Assembly: GCA_916613615.1 (NCBI GenBank)
Contig: OU744725.1
Span: 11,080,708-11,144,707 of the forward strand
DNA from: Steromphala cineraria
Taxonomy: Eukaryota; Mollusca; Gastropoda; Trochida; Trochidae
Reading direction: 5' to 3'
Length of the DNA stretch: 64,000 nucleotides
A model generated the notes under the pieces. It searched no databases. It was given only the letters and a program-made list of their open reading frames with translations, and was not told where the DNA came from. The translations under genes were made by a program, and so were the position numbers. Below, piece after piece: positions 11,167-22,639 of this stretch. Numbering within the stretch: the first letter of the stretch is position 1; every line of letters starts with the position of its first letter.

Positions 11167-12537
11167 GTAATATATCAAATGTGTTTTACGTCTTGCTCTT
11201 CTGTCTGGCTCTGAGCTCAATATAGCAATATACTCATTATGGATTCTCCTCCTTGTGTGTAGTTTGACAAATTATGTTATCTACAGGATATTTACAGATC
11301 CTAGATACTTATAAGTTCTCTGATGATCTTGGTGTCTGGTGCTTTTCCCTCTGATAATGTTTATTATCAGACTACATTTCTTGTCTTATTTGTCGTGATG
11401 TGTCATAAACTAGTAGTACTAATAAGAGAAGGGAAGTTTTTTAAAAAGCATGACAGTCGTTATAGGCTTTCTTCCTTTTCACCAAAAGTCAAAGGTTTTA
11501 TCGTATTACACCTATTTAAACCCCAAACTAATGTCAAAGTTAAAGTACACATGTATGCATATCGTAGTTATCTGAGAAATGACATAATAAATGCTCCTCA
11601 TTTATTCATTTAATTTACAATTATTTTTAGTTTTAAGTAAAAACTATATATCTGTTTTGACAGAATATTCACTTATCTGTTACGAGCCCTAATACCATAT
11701 GTGGTAATTAGGTGAATAAGAAATGAATGAGATAATTGATGGGAAAACTTCACAAGTGAATATATTTCTTTCATTGCGTTTCTCTAATCAAGTGTAGAGC
11801 TACCAATAATTATGCAAGTGATTTCAAGGTTTCAAGTTTAAGACTCTCTATCAGATAACTGTCTTTTTAAAAAGTTTGCCAAAAGCTGGAACTCATTACA
11901 ATTTGTTATTAAAATATGCTTAGGGGCGTTTGACATTTCTGCAAGAATTATAAAGAACAAATTAATGATTAGATTAAATGAAGTTTATCTCAAAGTATCT
12001 CAATATTTACCCAAAAACAAAAATTATAGATTGGCTTTTATTTTTCTATATATTTCTATTTATTTTATATAAGAGAAGCTATATATGTATCATTTAATCA
12101 CATCTATCCCTTTGATAAATGCAGTACATTAAATAACAGATTTTAAGTTTTTTATTTCATTGATGGAATAAAAGAGCAAAAAACAAGTCCGAAAATATAA
12201 AGTTCGAACTGTTGCAATATATTTATGTACATATTTAGCTAGAGTTTCTTTCTTATTTCATAACACAAAAAGAAGTATGCAGATACAATTCTAAATCGCT
12301 GAAAACGTTGATATATAAATATTTTGATTTTATTTCATGCATTGCATGAGGTTCTATGATATTCATTTATCAAGTTGATTGTCATGTTTGGAGTCAGGTT
12401 TATGCAACTGACGAATATTCAGACAATAATATGTCAGTTATCAATTTAAAATTTTAACTGAGGGGCAAGGTTGAAGAGCATCAAAGTGACTAGTGCTATC
12501 TGCATATCCTGAAATGCCTCATCCTATAATTCATTTT

Positions 12538-12846
12538 GATATAAACTGAACGCCAAAAGAAATGTTACACCTCTTTGAATTTGAATATCATAAAAAGTTC
12601 AGAGGAATTTGCTTTGTTGTGTTGTAACACTCTATCAGTGTAGTGTTTTGTCCTAAACCAGCAGACCTGTAACTTTATTGATAAATAAGTTATCGCCAGT
12701 TCTTCATGGGTGGGGTCAATTGTCCTATTTCCGCTCAACACAATCACTGAATAATCATTAATTTAATGACAACTTGTATGTGATCAGTATCTGGTATGGC
12801 CGCCGTTGGCATTCAAAATAGCCACACAAAGTTTTTGGAAGCCAGA
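12538..12846 (-). pseudogene. 3' end of a Tc1/mariner-type transposon with transposase C-terminus
   Basis: Read on the minus strand, 12846 down to 12784 gives SGFQKLCVAILNANGGHTRY followed by a stop. NGGHTRY just before the stop is a typical C-terminal ending of Tc1/mariner (IS630-type DDE) transposases in marine invertebrates. About 240 bp further on, the strand ends in 'gtaacatttcttttggcgtt', a plausible terminal inverted repeat, next to a TA dinucleotide at about 12538, the usual target of this superfamily. The rest of the transposase and the opposite end are not recognisable to the right, so this is a truncated relic. Confidence 0.72.
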
Positions 12847-13098
12847 TAAAGTATACTTTGAAGAAGATAGTGGTTATGTTTGCCATACAATGTATACGGC
12901 CTTTTTTGTCACTTTGGGTTATATCTAATTAGTAGGTTAGAAGAGTGAAGTAGGTATTTTGGTATGTGCTATTACAAAACTCATGCAGATGAATAAGGAT
13001 ACTTTCAAAGATATATCCGGAACCACTATTTATTCTAACAAATGAAAATCTTCCAACAGGCACTTTCAAACTACCTTAATAGTGTAAACTGTAAATAT

Positions 13099-13257
13099 AC
13101 AGAACGTCATACGTGTTCATTTGGGTCGTTTGTATTGAACGAGTAGATGTCATCGACGCGGAGGAACAACGAGTTCGAAGAACGAGTTGTTTCTCCGCGT
13201 CCATGACATCTTCGAGTTCAATACAAACGACCAAAATGCACACGTATGACGTTCTGT
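13099..13257. mobile_element. 159-bp near-perfect foldback element
   Basis: Two arms of about 75 bp run from 'acagaacgtcatacgtgt' inwards and return as its complement ending 'acgttctgt'. They include 'gtcgtttgtattgaac' and 'gacgcggag' motifs. Flanking AT-rich bases extend the symmetry weakly. There is no coding capacity, and open frames on both strands are mirror images of each other. Private to unit 1, so a mobile foldback or MITE is likely, but no target duplication could be fixed. Confidence 0.85.
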
Positions 13258-13566
13258 ATTTATTATATACTCTCTTTTTAACCTTTTTAAAAGTAATTTT
13301 TAATTGCTTAAATAATTCGAGACGTCGCACTGCGCATTGATACATAATGCAAAGAAGGCGTTTACCTATGACAAGCTCGACTGATGATTTGATACCTCAA
13401 TTATCTGTTTATTTTCTCATTACTTTGCGTAGTTAAACGTAAGAGGCAATTTTCTCAAGTGTGAAAACTAAATACAGTGATAAAAGGTTATCCTTAGTAA
13501 TTATTTATAAGTTCTGAATATGATAAACGTAAGTTCAGGATTCCGAGCGACGGGATCCTTTTAAAC

Positions 13567-13612
13567 GACGTCACCATGGAAATGACGTCATAATCGTTGT
13601 AGGCTATGACGT
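13567..13612. promoter_or_regulatory. Cluster of CRE-like ACGTCA motifs
   Basis: Three motifs in 46 bases: GACGTCA near 13567, TGACGTCA near 13583 and TGACGTCA near 13607. TGACGTCA is the full palindromic CRE recognised by CREB/ATF proteins in animals. There is no gene nearby to regulate, so the site may simply belong to a mobile element. A similar cluster is in unit 2 at 28278-28330. Confidence 0.35.
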
Positions 13613-13884
13613 CATAGGGCCAAGTGTCGCTGGCGATGTTCTCGGAGTTTTGTTTAGGATTCCTTTTTTATAGTGTTTTGCAGTTTCTTTACTAACGATA
13701 ACACTAGTTTCTCACTATATTATTCTTCAGTATCATGTTAAAAAGTAGGCTTGTTACAAATGCAGTTGAGATACGTCAAATCCGGTGTTCTAATAAGGAA
13801 AATGATTGTTACGAAGGGAAAGTTGCGAGAATTGCCGAAGCTTGAAAAAAGTAGAACCGGCAGGCGTGCAATACGGATTCTGGA

Positions 13885-13922
13885 GTGCAATACGGAATTT
13901 GAAGACGTATTCCGTATTGCAC
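13885..13922. repeat. Short perfect hairpin
   Basis: Arms GTGCAATACGGAAT (13885-13898) and its exact complement (13909-13922) are separated by a 10-base loop. A partial third copy of the arm, 'gtgcaatacgga', lies just upstream at 13866. Function unknown. Confidence 0.8.
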
Positions 13923-14186
13923 CCTTGTATTACTATCCTAAGATTACATGAGTATATAATAAATATAAATTACTTCATCATGTTTATGAAAGTATCTTTA
14001 ATGTTTATTTAGCTTATTAATATTGTTTTCTGATACGTGATACCTAAATGATTTTGTTTCCTTTCACGACTCAACACTTTCATCAAAAGGAAATCCTTCA
14101 ACAAAATGGGTGATTATTTTAATAATAAACACACTACACATCAAAAGCAATAAGTGATGTGAACTTAACTTTTCATCTATGTGAGG

Positions 14187-16015
14187 TCTTAAACAACAGA
14201 TAACCCCGAGGGGGTACACAATGCAGAAATGAATTCAAAAGGATATGATTAGACAACATCGATACTTTGCTTGTTCAAAACCATGCGAAAAACAGTCATT
14301 TAATGGCTTTGAAAACAAACCTCATATTTTAAGTCGTGAAAACTTCTTTCAGCCAATCACAACCTGCCACATCACATCGCCCTTACTGGTCAGGTTATTG
14401 CTATTGTTTACAGTAATAACTTAATAAGTCAAGCGCACACTTACTTACTTGGCGTATAATTAATACACAAACAAGGAACAGAACCTGACAGTATGACATT
14501 TAGATAGTGAGACGTATAATAAAGATATTTACTAACTTTTGTTGATTTGTTAAATCTGGTGATAGCTTAATCAGGGTTTTTACTAAGAGATCTGAAGTCA
14601 AATCATCATCAAACTGCATGGTATGTCTTGGTTCTTTGTTTCGCAAATGATTAGATGGCCCATTCTACTTATCTTACATTATAAAAGAAAATGTGGTTTA
14701 AACATATTCATCTAAAACAAAGAAACAGGATTGACAAACAAGCAAATAATGCTTATATAAATGCCGCTGCCTAGCAAAAAACCCGTTATTATAATAATTA
14801 TAATAGTGACGTAACGTACACATGGACAGATATGTACACATAACATACATTTTAAAAAAAAAAATATATGACATAGAAACTTAGACTCCTGCTCATGTTA
14901 TAGTAAGATAGTATAAACGTAAGGATATTTCAGCACGGCAAAATCTCAATATGTCAAATCATGTCAAATCTGAAAATTTCTAATAGATATTACGATATAA
15001 TGGTGTACTGGCTTTAGTAGCCCTACGTTTACATTTTGTATGTGGCCATATAAAATGGAAGGCACGTTAAATCTTCAAATAAATAATATTTTTAAGAAAT
15101 TAAGTGATTTTAAATTATGCGAATGAGGTTTGCTTTCTCACACTACGAATAAATGAAAAACAATGAGTGTCGTTGAGGCATCATGTCATGAAATTGTAGC
15201 CGATGCTTTACCTAGCTGATTATCCTGTTCGCAACCTAATACAATTCGATACATCATGTACTTTTGAGATGGTTATTTTTTTCAATTCTTAACTTCTAAC
15301 GCAAAACAACTGTTTGACATGATAAAATGTATACTTATAAATGTTAATGAACAAAACCTACCTTGTCGAAATTACTGTAGTCAATGCCAAATACTCCATC
15401 TACTATGTCAGTGCTCAATGTGTTTATTTCAAGGCTCATACATTGTAAATGATGAATTCCGAAAATTCAATTTTAAATTGGATCTAGTCTGACCTATTGT
15501 TGACCAATCAATGACTAGTGCTTTGACACCTGGGCGTCACAGGGATGGGCAGACAAACTACATCCTCTCTCTAATTCTTGTAACAACATTATCAAAGAGC
15601 GTGTAATAACCCAAGCGCGACTCCCCGTAATATTACACAATCCGTAACGATGTGTCGTAACTGTTAATTACTACTCTCATGTTTTATTGCCGGACAGCTG
15701 AGTTGCTAAAACCTGTTTAATCTGTCTTTTACCACCATTGAATGTTGTATTTACATTGAATATGCCCACTTCCGTTCTGTATATGAAGTCATAAAACACT
15801 CCGGGCATGCGCAGTAAAGGTAATATCGTTATTCCGATTGAAGCCGTTTTGCGACTGTCAAATTGAGCAGCCTGAAATTCGCGCACTTTCAAGGGCGATA
15901 TCTTTGTTATTAGAGGACCGATGAAAACGGTTTTTGGTGTTTTTTAAAGCTGACAATATTTTTTGTACAAATAAACCAATTAACATGGAAAAAATAATGA
16001 GGTTTCTTGTTGTTT
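14187..16015. other. Private 1.8-kb segment of unit 1, unidentified
   Basis: Unit 2 runs continuously across this place (about 35440-35460), so this is an insertion in unit 1 or a deletion in unit 2. The edges carry a 10-base inverted match TTAAACAACA / TGTTGTTTAA (about 14190 and 16005), too short to prove transposon ends. Near the right end the sequence becomes CpG-richer and contains GCATGCGCAGTA (about 15805), resembling an NRF-1-type promoter element. The minus-strand open frame 15677-15892 (71 codons) is the best in this stretch but matches nothing I recognise. Confidence 0.5.
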
Positions 16016-18170
16016 AACAATTAAAGAAATCTGACTGTTCTCACCATTGCTGTAACTTAATATGACTCATAACCCCTGACATGTAATGGCACTCAATGGG
16101 GACATCGGTTATCTCGTAAACTATGGATGAACTACGATATTATGTACGTAAAAGGTCATCAATCTAGCTAATGTAAAATGAGTCTGAATATTTATTTTTA
16201 GGAAATTGGTCAAACAATCATTTGTAATAGTGCAATATAAATCATTGTCTCGTCATTTTGTCGATTTGTAAACAGAAGAAAAAAATAGTTTAAAAAATCT
16301 ATAACTAAATTGAGGAAAATTGACAAATCCTCAATCTTTTTACTGAACGGATAAATAAAAAAGTGCTCAGGTAGCATGATATAAGTTAATGTTGATGAAT
16401 GTCAATCCCAATGCAGTGAATGGATGATTAGTTGGTAGTGCATCCATTTCAAGAATGTTAAAGGTAAGTCCCAGATATCTGTAAAATAAATGACCTCTTG
16501 CCAATTGATCTAAATAGTTTTGAAGTGAAAATGAAATTAAAATATTTTTTTGGGATTATTATGAAGAATGTTTTTGGAGTAGCAATACATGCAAACATAT
16601 GAAGAAACTTTATTTTTCATGAATTAAGGCACCTCAGGTGTTCTTCAAGTGGCTCCATAATCAATTAACATTAAAACAAGATGACGTGCTGCTGTGTTCG
16701 TTTTCATCATTTCAAGGGATTTAATTGTAAAATTATTAGGTACGAAATATCATTTAAGTATTTAACGTTGATAATATTTTGTTTTGATAACACTCTTAGT
16801 AAATGAAGAAAGTTCGACAACTCTTTTGTTAAAATGATATATTACTAGGAACGACGACTTTCCCTCGAGTTAGACAAATCCAGGGACATATTTTGACTTC
16901 ATATACAGAGAATAACTCAAAAACTAGGATTGTAAGGATTCAGATGGTGACAATAGCACTAAAGGCCAATGTTTTAGTTATGTTTAAGTTTCTGTTATAC
17001 CCAGAGTTAAGTGTCTAAGCTGTTTCCCAAGGCTTATATCCTTTGCGATAGATTCCCATTATGCAAAAGGCCACTCTCGGTTCAGAATAAGTTACCAGCG
17101 AGGGACCCAATGAAGGTTAAACACAAGCATTGTCACTGTAAGCAAAACATGGATATCTTAAAAAGTTGTTGTTCACATGTAACATAATTCATAAAGTCTC
17201 CATAATTTTGAAGATTAATTTATGTTCTGAATGTTCTTCTAAGGTTTATAGTAGAGAACGGTTCATCTGAAAGCTATGAGGTAATTGTTGTGACGTTGTC
17301 ATGAAACACGATAATGCCAGAACTTTGCACAACGAGACTGCAATTATCCTTTTGGGTTATGCTAAGATCGTTGTTTCAATAGGATGTTCTCCAGACATGA
17401 ATCCTATAGAGAATTTCCAATGAATGAACAAATAACATTAACCTTAACAATAAATCTGAAGACTATCGGTGCCACCTGTCACCAATCAACAACTGCATCA
17501 ATGTCTACTAAAATAATTGCATCATGAAGCTATCTTTTGATAGAATGTTTTGCAATATATACTTGATGGTTTGTGTGGAACGATAGTGCGTCATTTGATG
17601 TCAGTCGAAAAGCACTGGGATTGAATTCTGCTCACTTGCTGTGGAATTAAACACTCTATCCATATCAAACAGATATTCTGTACATATGCTTTTCTTTTTG
17701 TTTAAAATTTGGTCAAATATGGCACAGAAATAACGACAAATAATTTTTTTATTATTATTTGACCCTTTTTTTGGACTTGTATTTGCACTGAAAGATACCA
17801 ATAATCTATGGATATTGAACCATCTCGTAAATTATGAAAGTAATACAATAGTCAGTCAAGGACGATAGACAAGTTTCAGTAAACACAGCATATGAACTAT
17901 TGGCCTCGAGGTTCTGCTTAAACAGTCGTTTGTAACAATATGTCATGGACTTGGCTGATATGGTATTGTCATACCTCGCTAAGGTAAGGTTTATCACCTT
18001 GGTTCTTGCTTTGTAATGAACACTTCTAGAACATAACAAAAGCAGTTAGATATTGTTTAGATCACAAGGGGAAACGAACATGTTTATCACGTGATGCCCT
18101 ATTGGTACCTGATAATATAACAAGTTGTGATTTAAAAAATACTTTAATGTTCCCTATATAAATGTATTAA
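16016..18170. other. Unit 1 middle module, first part: no intact gene
   Basis: Homologous to 35460-37180 in unit 2 at its edges ('accattgctgtaacttaat' at about 16043 and 35475; 'caataatctatgg' at 17798). Between about 16500 and 17650 the two units differ. Unit 1 holds a Tc1-like transposase relic (17307-17442), while unit 2 holds an inverted MITE copy and about 400 bp of unidentified sequence. No host gene is seen. Confidence 0.6.
17307..17442 (+). pseudogene. Tc1/mariner transposase relic (DDE core)
   Basis: One frame reads HDNARTLHNE, then about 20 residues, then CSPDMNPIENFQ before a stop. In Tc1-type transposases the motif 'DNARPH' holds the second catalytic aspartate and 'SPDMNPIEN' the final acidic residue (the E of DDE/DD34E). 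The spacing of about 34 residues between them fits. The flanking sequence is too decayed to follow, and an in-frame TGA comes right after the core. It points rightward, opposite to the relic at 12538-12846, so the two are probably independent insertions. Confidence 0.8.
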
Positions 18171-18174
18171 ACTA

Positions 18175-18355
18175 GTATTGTGCCCATGGCACCTGGTAGC
18201 CACAGTTGAAGCAATATTCGTTCCTGATATGCTGAGCGCCAGGCAAGGAAGCAATATTCCCCATATTTTAACCTCTTTTTGTATGACCCGACCAGAAATC
18301 GAACCCCGGCCTCCATGTGGAAAACCGGTCGCACTACCAATTGAGCTACTTCACA
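18175..18355 (-). mobile_element. tRNA-derived SINE, unit 1 copy
   Basis: On the minus strand from about 18355, 'tagctcaattgg' fits the RNA polymerase III A box and 'ggttcgatttc' (about 18296-18306) the B box, at tRNA-like spacing. The head ends near 18284. A non-tRNA body follows to about 18175, with 'gcttccttgcctggcgctca' and 'ggtgccatgggcacaat'. The acceptor stem halves do not pair, so this is a SINE or tRNA relic and not a working tRNA. A copy at the same place in unit 2 shows that it predates their duplication. Confidence 0.75.
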
Positions 18356-21060
18356 ATTGTCAACTTTGTAAAAAATGAAATTGTTAGAGCCCTTTATGTT
18401 GATAAATTTGTCTAATAAATCAACAATCATCAATCGAGCAGTTCCTCAGACCATGTTTAACCAATGACAACTATCGAGAGAGGTCGATGCTCTTCCCAGA
18501 CACCAACCAGGAATGTGTTGACTTTATAATAAGAACCCGGGAGTCATAAACTAGGATTGGAAAGGTTCAAATGTTGACATGTGGCCTCTGTGGACAAATA
18601 TTTAGTATGTCTGTAATTCCTGGTTCAAGTGTATTAGTTGTCTTAAGGTTGTTATCGTTAGGAATGATTTCACAATGTTTGCCAATGAAGCAGCGAAGGG
18701 GTAGGCACTTACTTTGAGAAGGATTGTGTAACTCTTTGTTAGTTTTCTAGGAACTATGACCTAAGGTAGAGTTTTATGCAGAGTTAGTGGCAAACACAGG
18801 GAAAATAAGAGAAAAACAATGGAGTTACTCTTAAACTCTCCCCCCCCCCCTGGAATAATTGATTGGGTTTGAATATAACTGAGAGAATAATAAGTGCAGG
18901 AATGTAGCGAAAAAGTTACTGAATTTTCGTTATAATCAAACGTTCAACTTAAGCCTCTACAAAGTTGAAATCTAGTTGAAAGGGGTATACAATATTCAAT
19001 ATAAAAAGTATTATGAGAATAAAATATCATGTGGTTCATTAAAAAAAAAACAAAAAAACCGACAAAGGTGATGGATGATATTGTTGGACATTGATTAAGC
19101 AAAGAGTTCACTGTTCTGACCTGACCCTGGTTATACCAACAGGAGGTGGGGAACAAACAATCATTTGCAACAATGGTTACATATATCATCTAGTTTTTGT
19201 CCAATTTTACATTGTTAAACCCAACAGCTAAATAACCGTAGAAATTAAGAGTAATGATTTCATATTTTTGAAAAAAGTACGGACTATTCACTCTATAAAA
19301 TATAAGTATTTAAACTGTTATGAGAACATGGAAGATCACATCAATGAGATAAGATCTAACGTCTAACAAGTTTTAATTGCTTGTCTTAACTTTTTTTTAA
19401 GTTGCAATGTTGAAAAGGATAACAACTTCTTTACTTATACTTTCTGACGTTTATTGTTCATGTATCATGAATATGGATTCCTTTTTATTCATCCATTCAT
19501 TATTAATTTTAACCCCTTTTTCACTTGACAGCATAACACATATCTTTTTACCATTAGATCAACATATCGATAATCAAAATGTTAAAGTTCACCGATATGA
19601 TCATGTTATTTTGTACCTACTGTCATTTCCACTTGTTCTGGAGAAAGTCAATGTGCTGGAATACAATATTGAAGGAGTTGATAGTCATTTCACAGTGAGA
19701 ACTAATTAATTAGAGTATGTTTTTATTCTCACAATTCAAGGAAACTCAAAACAAGGCAAGAAATGCTTGCAAGTAGTTATATATGATAGCAGAAATAGCA
19801 ATTGTCCAAGTTTCTTTTCTGGTGAAGAGTGAACTTGTTAATGGAAGTCAGCATATGTAATGGCTGTTTCAATTTGACAGAAACCTCTATAATCCTAATG
19901 TCTTGACTTCACCTTTGCTCAATTCTAATCTTAAATAAGTCAGAGAAGTCAATTTTAATTGAATATTTACAAATAGATTTCATGGACATAATCGATAAAA
20001 CACTTCAAGTGATTTCAACACAGCACCTACCTAAAACAATCAGCCTAAATCATAAGATTATTCATTCTTCATGGCGGTTTCAGACCATGAGGACATAAGA
20101 GTTGTTCGTACCAGATACAAAAGTTAGAAAGTTAGAAGATATAGATAAAAATAATCGTAAAGGGCGCCTGTTGAAACACCTTAGTTCTAACTACATAACT
20201 GTTAATTTGAACTATTTACTTTTTATCAGTTTGTGTTTAATAAGAAAGAAGAGCACCACAAGTAATACCACTTGAAAGTTTCAGCCCATTTAACGCCATG
20301 CTCAATTGTTTCGATGAAACATCCCCCTTTCACAATGAATACTAACAGATGTGATATCAAAACCTCATTCACCATTTGATTAATAACGGATGCTGCTTAA
20401 ATGGTCGGCAAAAATAACAAGGTCATTGGTCGATCTATCATGTTTGTTTTATAATCGTCTGTATCATGTGTAATGGATACAAAATTGCTCTATTGTGACA
20501 AACAGTTTCAGTTTACAGACAAAGAATCATTCATCCTGTGTATTTTGGCACATTTACTTTCACCAGAGGAAATGGAAGGTGCAGTATGTACAAAATAATA
20601 TAATGATCTATGTGAATTGTATTCATTGTTTATTATCGATATTTCGATCTAATGGTTTAATGTCGAGTTAACTTTGTTTTACTGCATTTAGTGGTATGTT
20701 TTTGTTAAAAAAGCCAGATTGATAATGCAAACAAATACAATAAAAGACTTTTATTCAAGAAATATTCTACAAAACTATAAAGCAAACACATTACTGCATT
20801 TTCCTATGGCAATAACCAAGAAGTTAACCAAATGATTTCGAAGTGCAGTGAAAGTCGATGGACTACAACCACTACTGTAACATAATATGCACCATACGTC
20901 CTGACAAGTATTTGCACTTAAAAATCCGTATCTTCTAGGGTCACGTGTCAACCTTGTATATTATGAGAGTAAGACGATACCTACTCAATTATGATAGACA
21001 ATTTGAGTGAACACACATACAGACTGTACATGTAGTTTCCAGTCACCTATTTGCAACAAC
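18356..21060. other. Unit 1 middle module, second part: no gene
   Basis: Aligns with 37380-40750 in unit 2, apart from the MITE insertion and about 270 extra bases in unit 2 (about 38730-39050). A run of 11 C lies at 18840-18850. The frames 19407-19709 (unit 1) and 39009-39311/39239-39469 (unit 2) overlap homologous sequence, but their differences are mostly residue-changing and the frames shift. I do not call a gene. Confidence 0.6.
19407..19510. repeat. Diverged relative of the Rep-B hairpin, unit 1
   Basis: Contains 'tgaaaaggataacaac' like the hairpin's left arm and 'tatcatgaatatgga' plus 'attcatccat' like its right arm, with the centre lost. The unit 2 counterpart is 39069-39168. It suggests that the Rep-B region itself arose from an older internal duplication. 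Confidence 0.5.
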
Positions 21061-21883
21061 CAGTCTGTGTGTTGTCTGAATTGATGATATTGACCTACCT
21101 ATCCATATGTGCTGATAGATAATTGTCCTTTTGCATGTTTTTAAAACGAACACTAACTGTCCGAAACAAAGCATTGTACTTACATGTACTTTCATCACTT
21201 GCCATTTTTGTTAATTTACATATACTTTTTAAATATACACAAAACTTTAATGTCAGTATTACCGTCAACATTTTGTAAAAAAACTCGTGTTTCGTTCGAT
21301 GACTAGTGTTCACATTTCTGAAAAACAACCAGACAATCAACTTTCAATTGCATTTTTAGAATGAGCTTTGGTTTCGTTTAACAAGAATAAGGGGAGAGTA
21401 CAAGAGACTTTTACCCGAAGCTAAAGTTCATTTCGTATTGTATATAGTGCATGTTTTTGCAAACTTGGTAAAGATAAATATTTGTTTATGTTTATTGTCG
21501 ATCCGGAACATCATAATTGAAGAATGATGTGAAAGTTACTTTGGTCGCCAGGGTCATTTAACCAATTTCAGAATTCTAGAACTGTTGTGCTAGCGTAACA
21601 ACCACAGTAATTAAAATCCAATGCAGTAATACATTGAAAATGAAGGACCTAGTAATTTTCTCGTACTAAAAATAGTTATGTGTGTAATTCTTATTTCTAT
21701 AATTTGAATATCCACTTATGCGAAAGTGCATAGCAGAAATTGGAAGAAATTCTCTACTGAGAAAACAAACAGAATATATTGTAGTAAGCACAGTCAGTAG
21801 GAATGGCACACTCTTCTTTTTATCGCTATCCATTTTGTGTTACTTCTTTGAGAGGCATTTAGAAGTCGAAGTGACAATAATGA

Positions 21884-22029
21884 AGAGGAATATATTGATG
21901 ACAACTTCGCTATTCATGATATAAGACGTTTCGGCACAGGTTCTTGTGTATCTGCTTAAGAATGACACAAGAACCTGTGTCGAAACGTTGCATATCATGA
22001 ATAAAGAAGTCATCCATATATTCCGTTTC
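21884..22029. repeat. Rep-B hairpin, copy 2
   Basis: Same hairpin as at 10896-11046. In this copy the inner arms are best preserved: CACAGGTTCTTGTGT pairs perfectly with ACACAAGAACCTGTG around a loop of about 15 bases. Confidence 0.85.
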
Positions 22030-22031
22030 AG

Positions 22032-22149
22032 TATTATCATGTTGTATTATTTATGAAAAAAAGGAATCTACTATCCATGTTGATAATTTTATTAATTATG
22101 TTATATCTAATATTCCTGAACAAGATGAACATAAAAAGTCCTTAAACAA
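22032..22149 (+). other. 118-bp open block, Rep-B copy 2
   Basis: Counterpart of 11049-11166, differing at two codons (one residue change, D to N, and one silent). Same splice-like AG and GT edges and the same open frame. Not recognised; possible relic exon. Confidence 0.3.
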
Positions 22150-22639
22150 GTAATATATCAAATGTGTTTTACGTCTTGCTCTTCTGTCTGGCTCTGAGCT
22201 CAATATAGCAATATACTCATTATGGTTTCTCCTCCTTGTGTGTAGTTTGACAAATTATGTTATCTACAGGTTATTTACAGATCCTAGATACTTATAAGTT
22301 ATCTGATGATCTTGGTGTCTGGTGCTTTTCCCTCTGATAATGTTTCTTATCAGATTACATTTCCCATCTTATTTGTCGTGATGTGTCATAAACTAGTAAG
22401 AGAAGGGAAGTATTTTTCAAAAAGCATGATAGTCGTTATAGGCTTTCTTCCTTTTTGTCAATAGTCGAAGGTTTTATCTTATTACACCTACTTGAACCAC
22501 CAATTAATGTCAAAGTCAAAGTACATATGTATGCATATCGGGTCTATCTGAGAAATGACATAATAAATGCTCCTCTTTCCTCCATTTCAATTTTTATGAT
22601 TATTTTAAGTTTTATGTAAAACTGTAAATTAGAAAACAC

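Larger units (their letters stand above)
10049..11740. repeat. Rep-B module, extra copy in unit 1
   Basis: This 1.7-kb block matches the Rep-B modules at 21061-22640, 40751-42510 and 53811-54835, starting at 'ttgtctgaattgatgatatc'. It lies where units 2 and 3 have a different block, so unit 1 holds two Rep-B copies about 11 kb apart. Its last 90 bases ('gacagaatattcac' through 'gtggtaattaggt') are shared only with the unit 3 copy (about 54745-54830) and not with the resident unit 1 or unit 2 copies. This suggests its source was a unit-3-like copy. Confidence 0.85.
11741..14044. other. Private 2.3-kb transposon-rich stretch of unit 1
   Basis: This stretch has no counterpart in units 2 or 3. 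It contains a Tc1/mariner 3' end (12538-12846), a 159-bp foldback (13099-13257), three ACGTCA-type motifs (13567-13612) and a small hairpin (13885-13922). Both 11741-12537 and 13930-14044 show nothing recognisable. It ends where homology with unit 2 resumes at 'tttcacgactcaacac' (unit 2 about 35289). Confidence 0.65.

Noticed and set aside
18284..18355. Functional tRNA gene on the minus strand
   Set aside because: The A and B boxes are present, but the acceptor-stem halves do not pair and a non-tRNA body follows. A SINE fits better.
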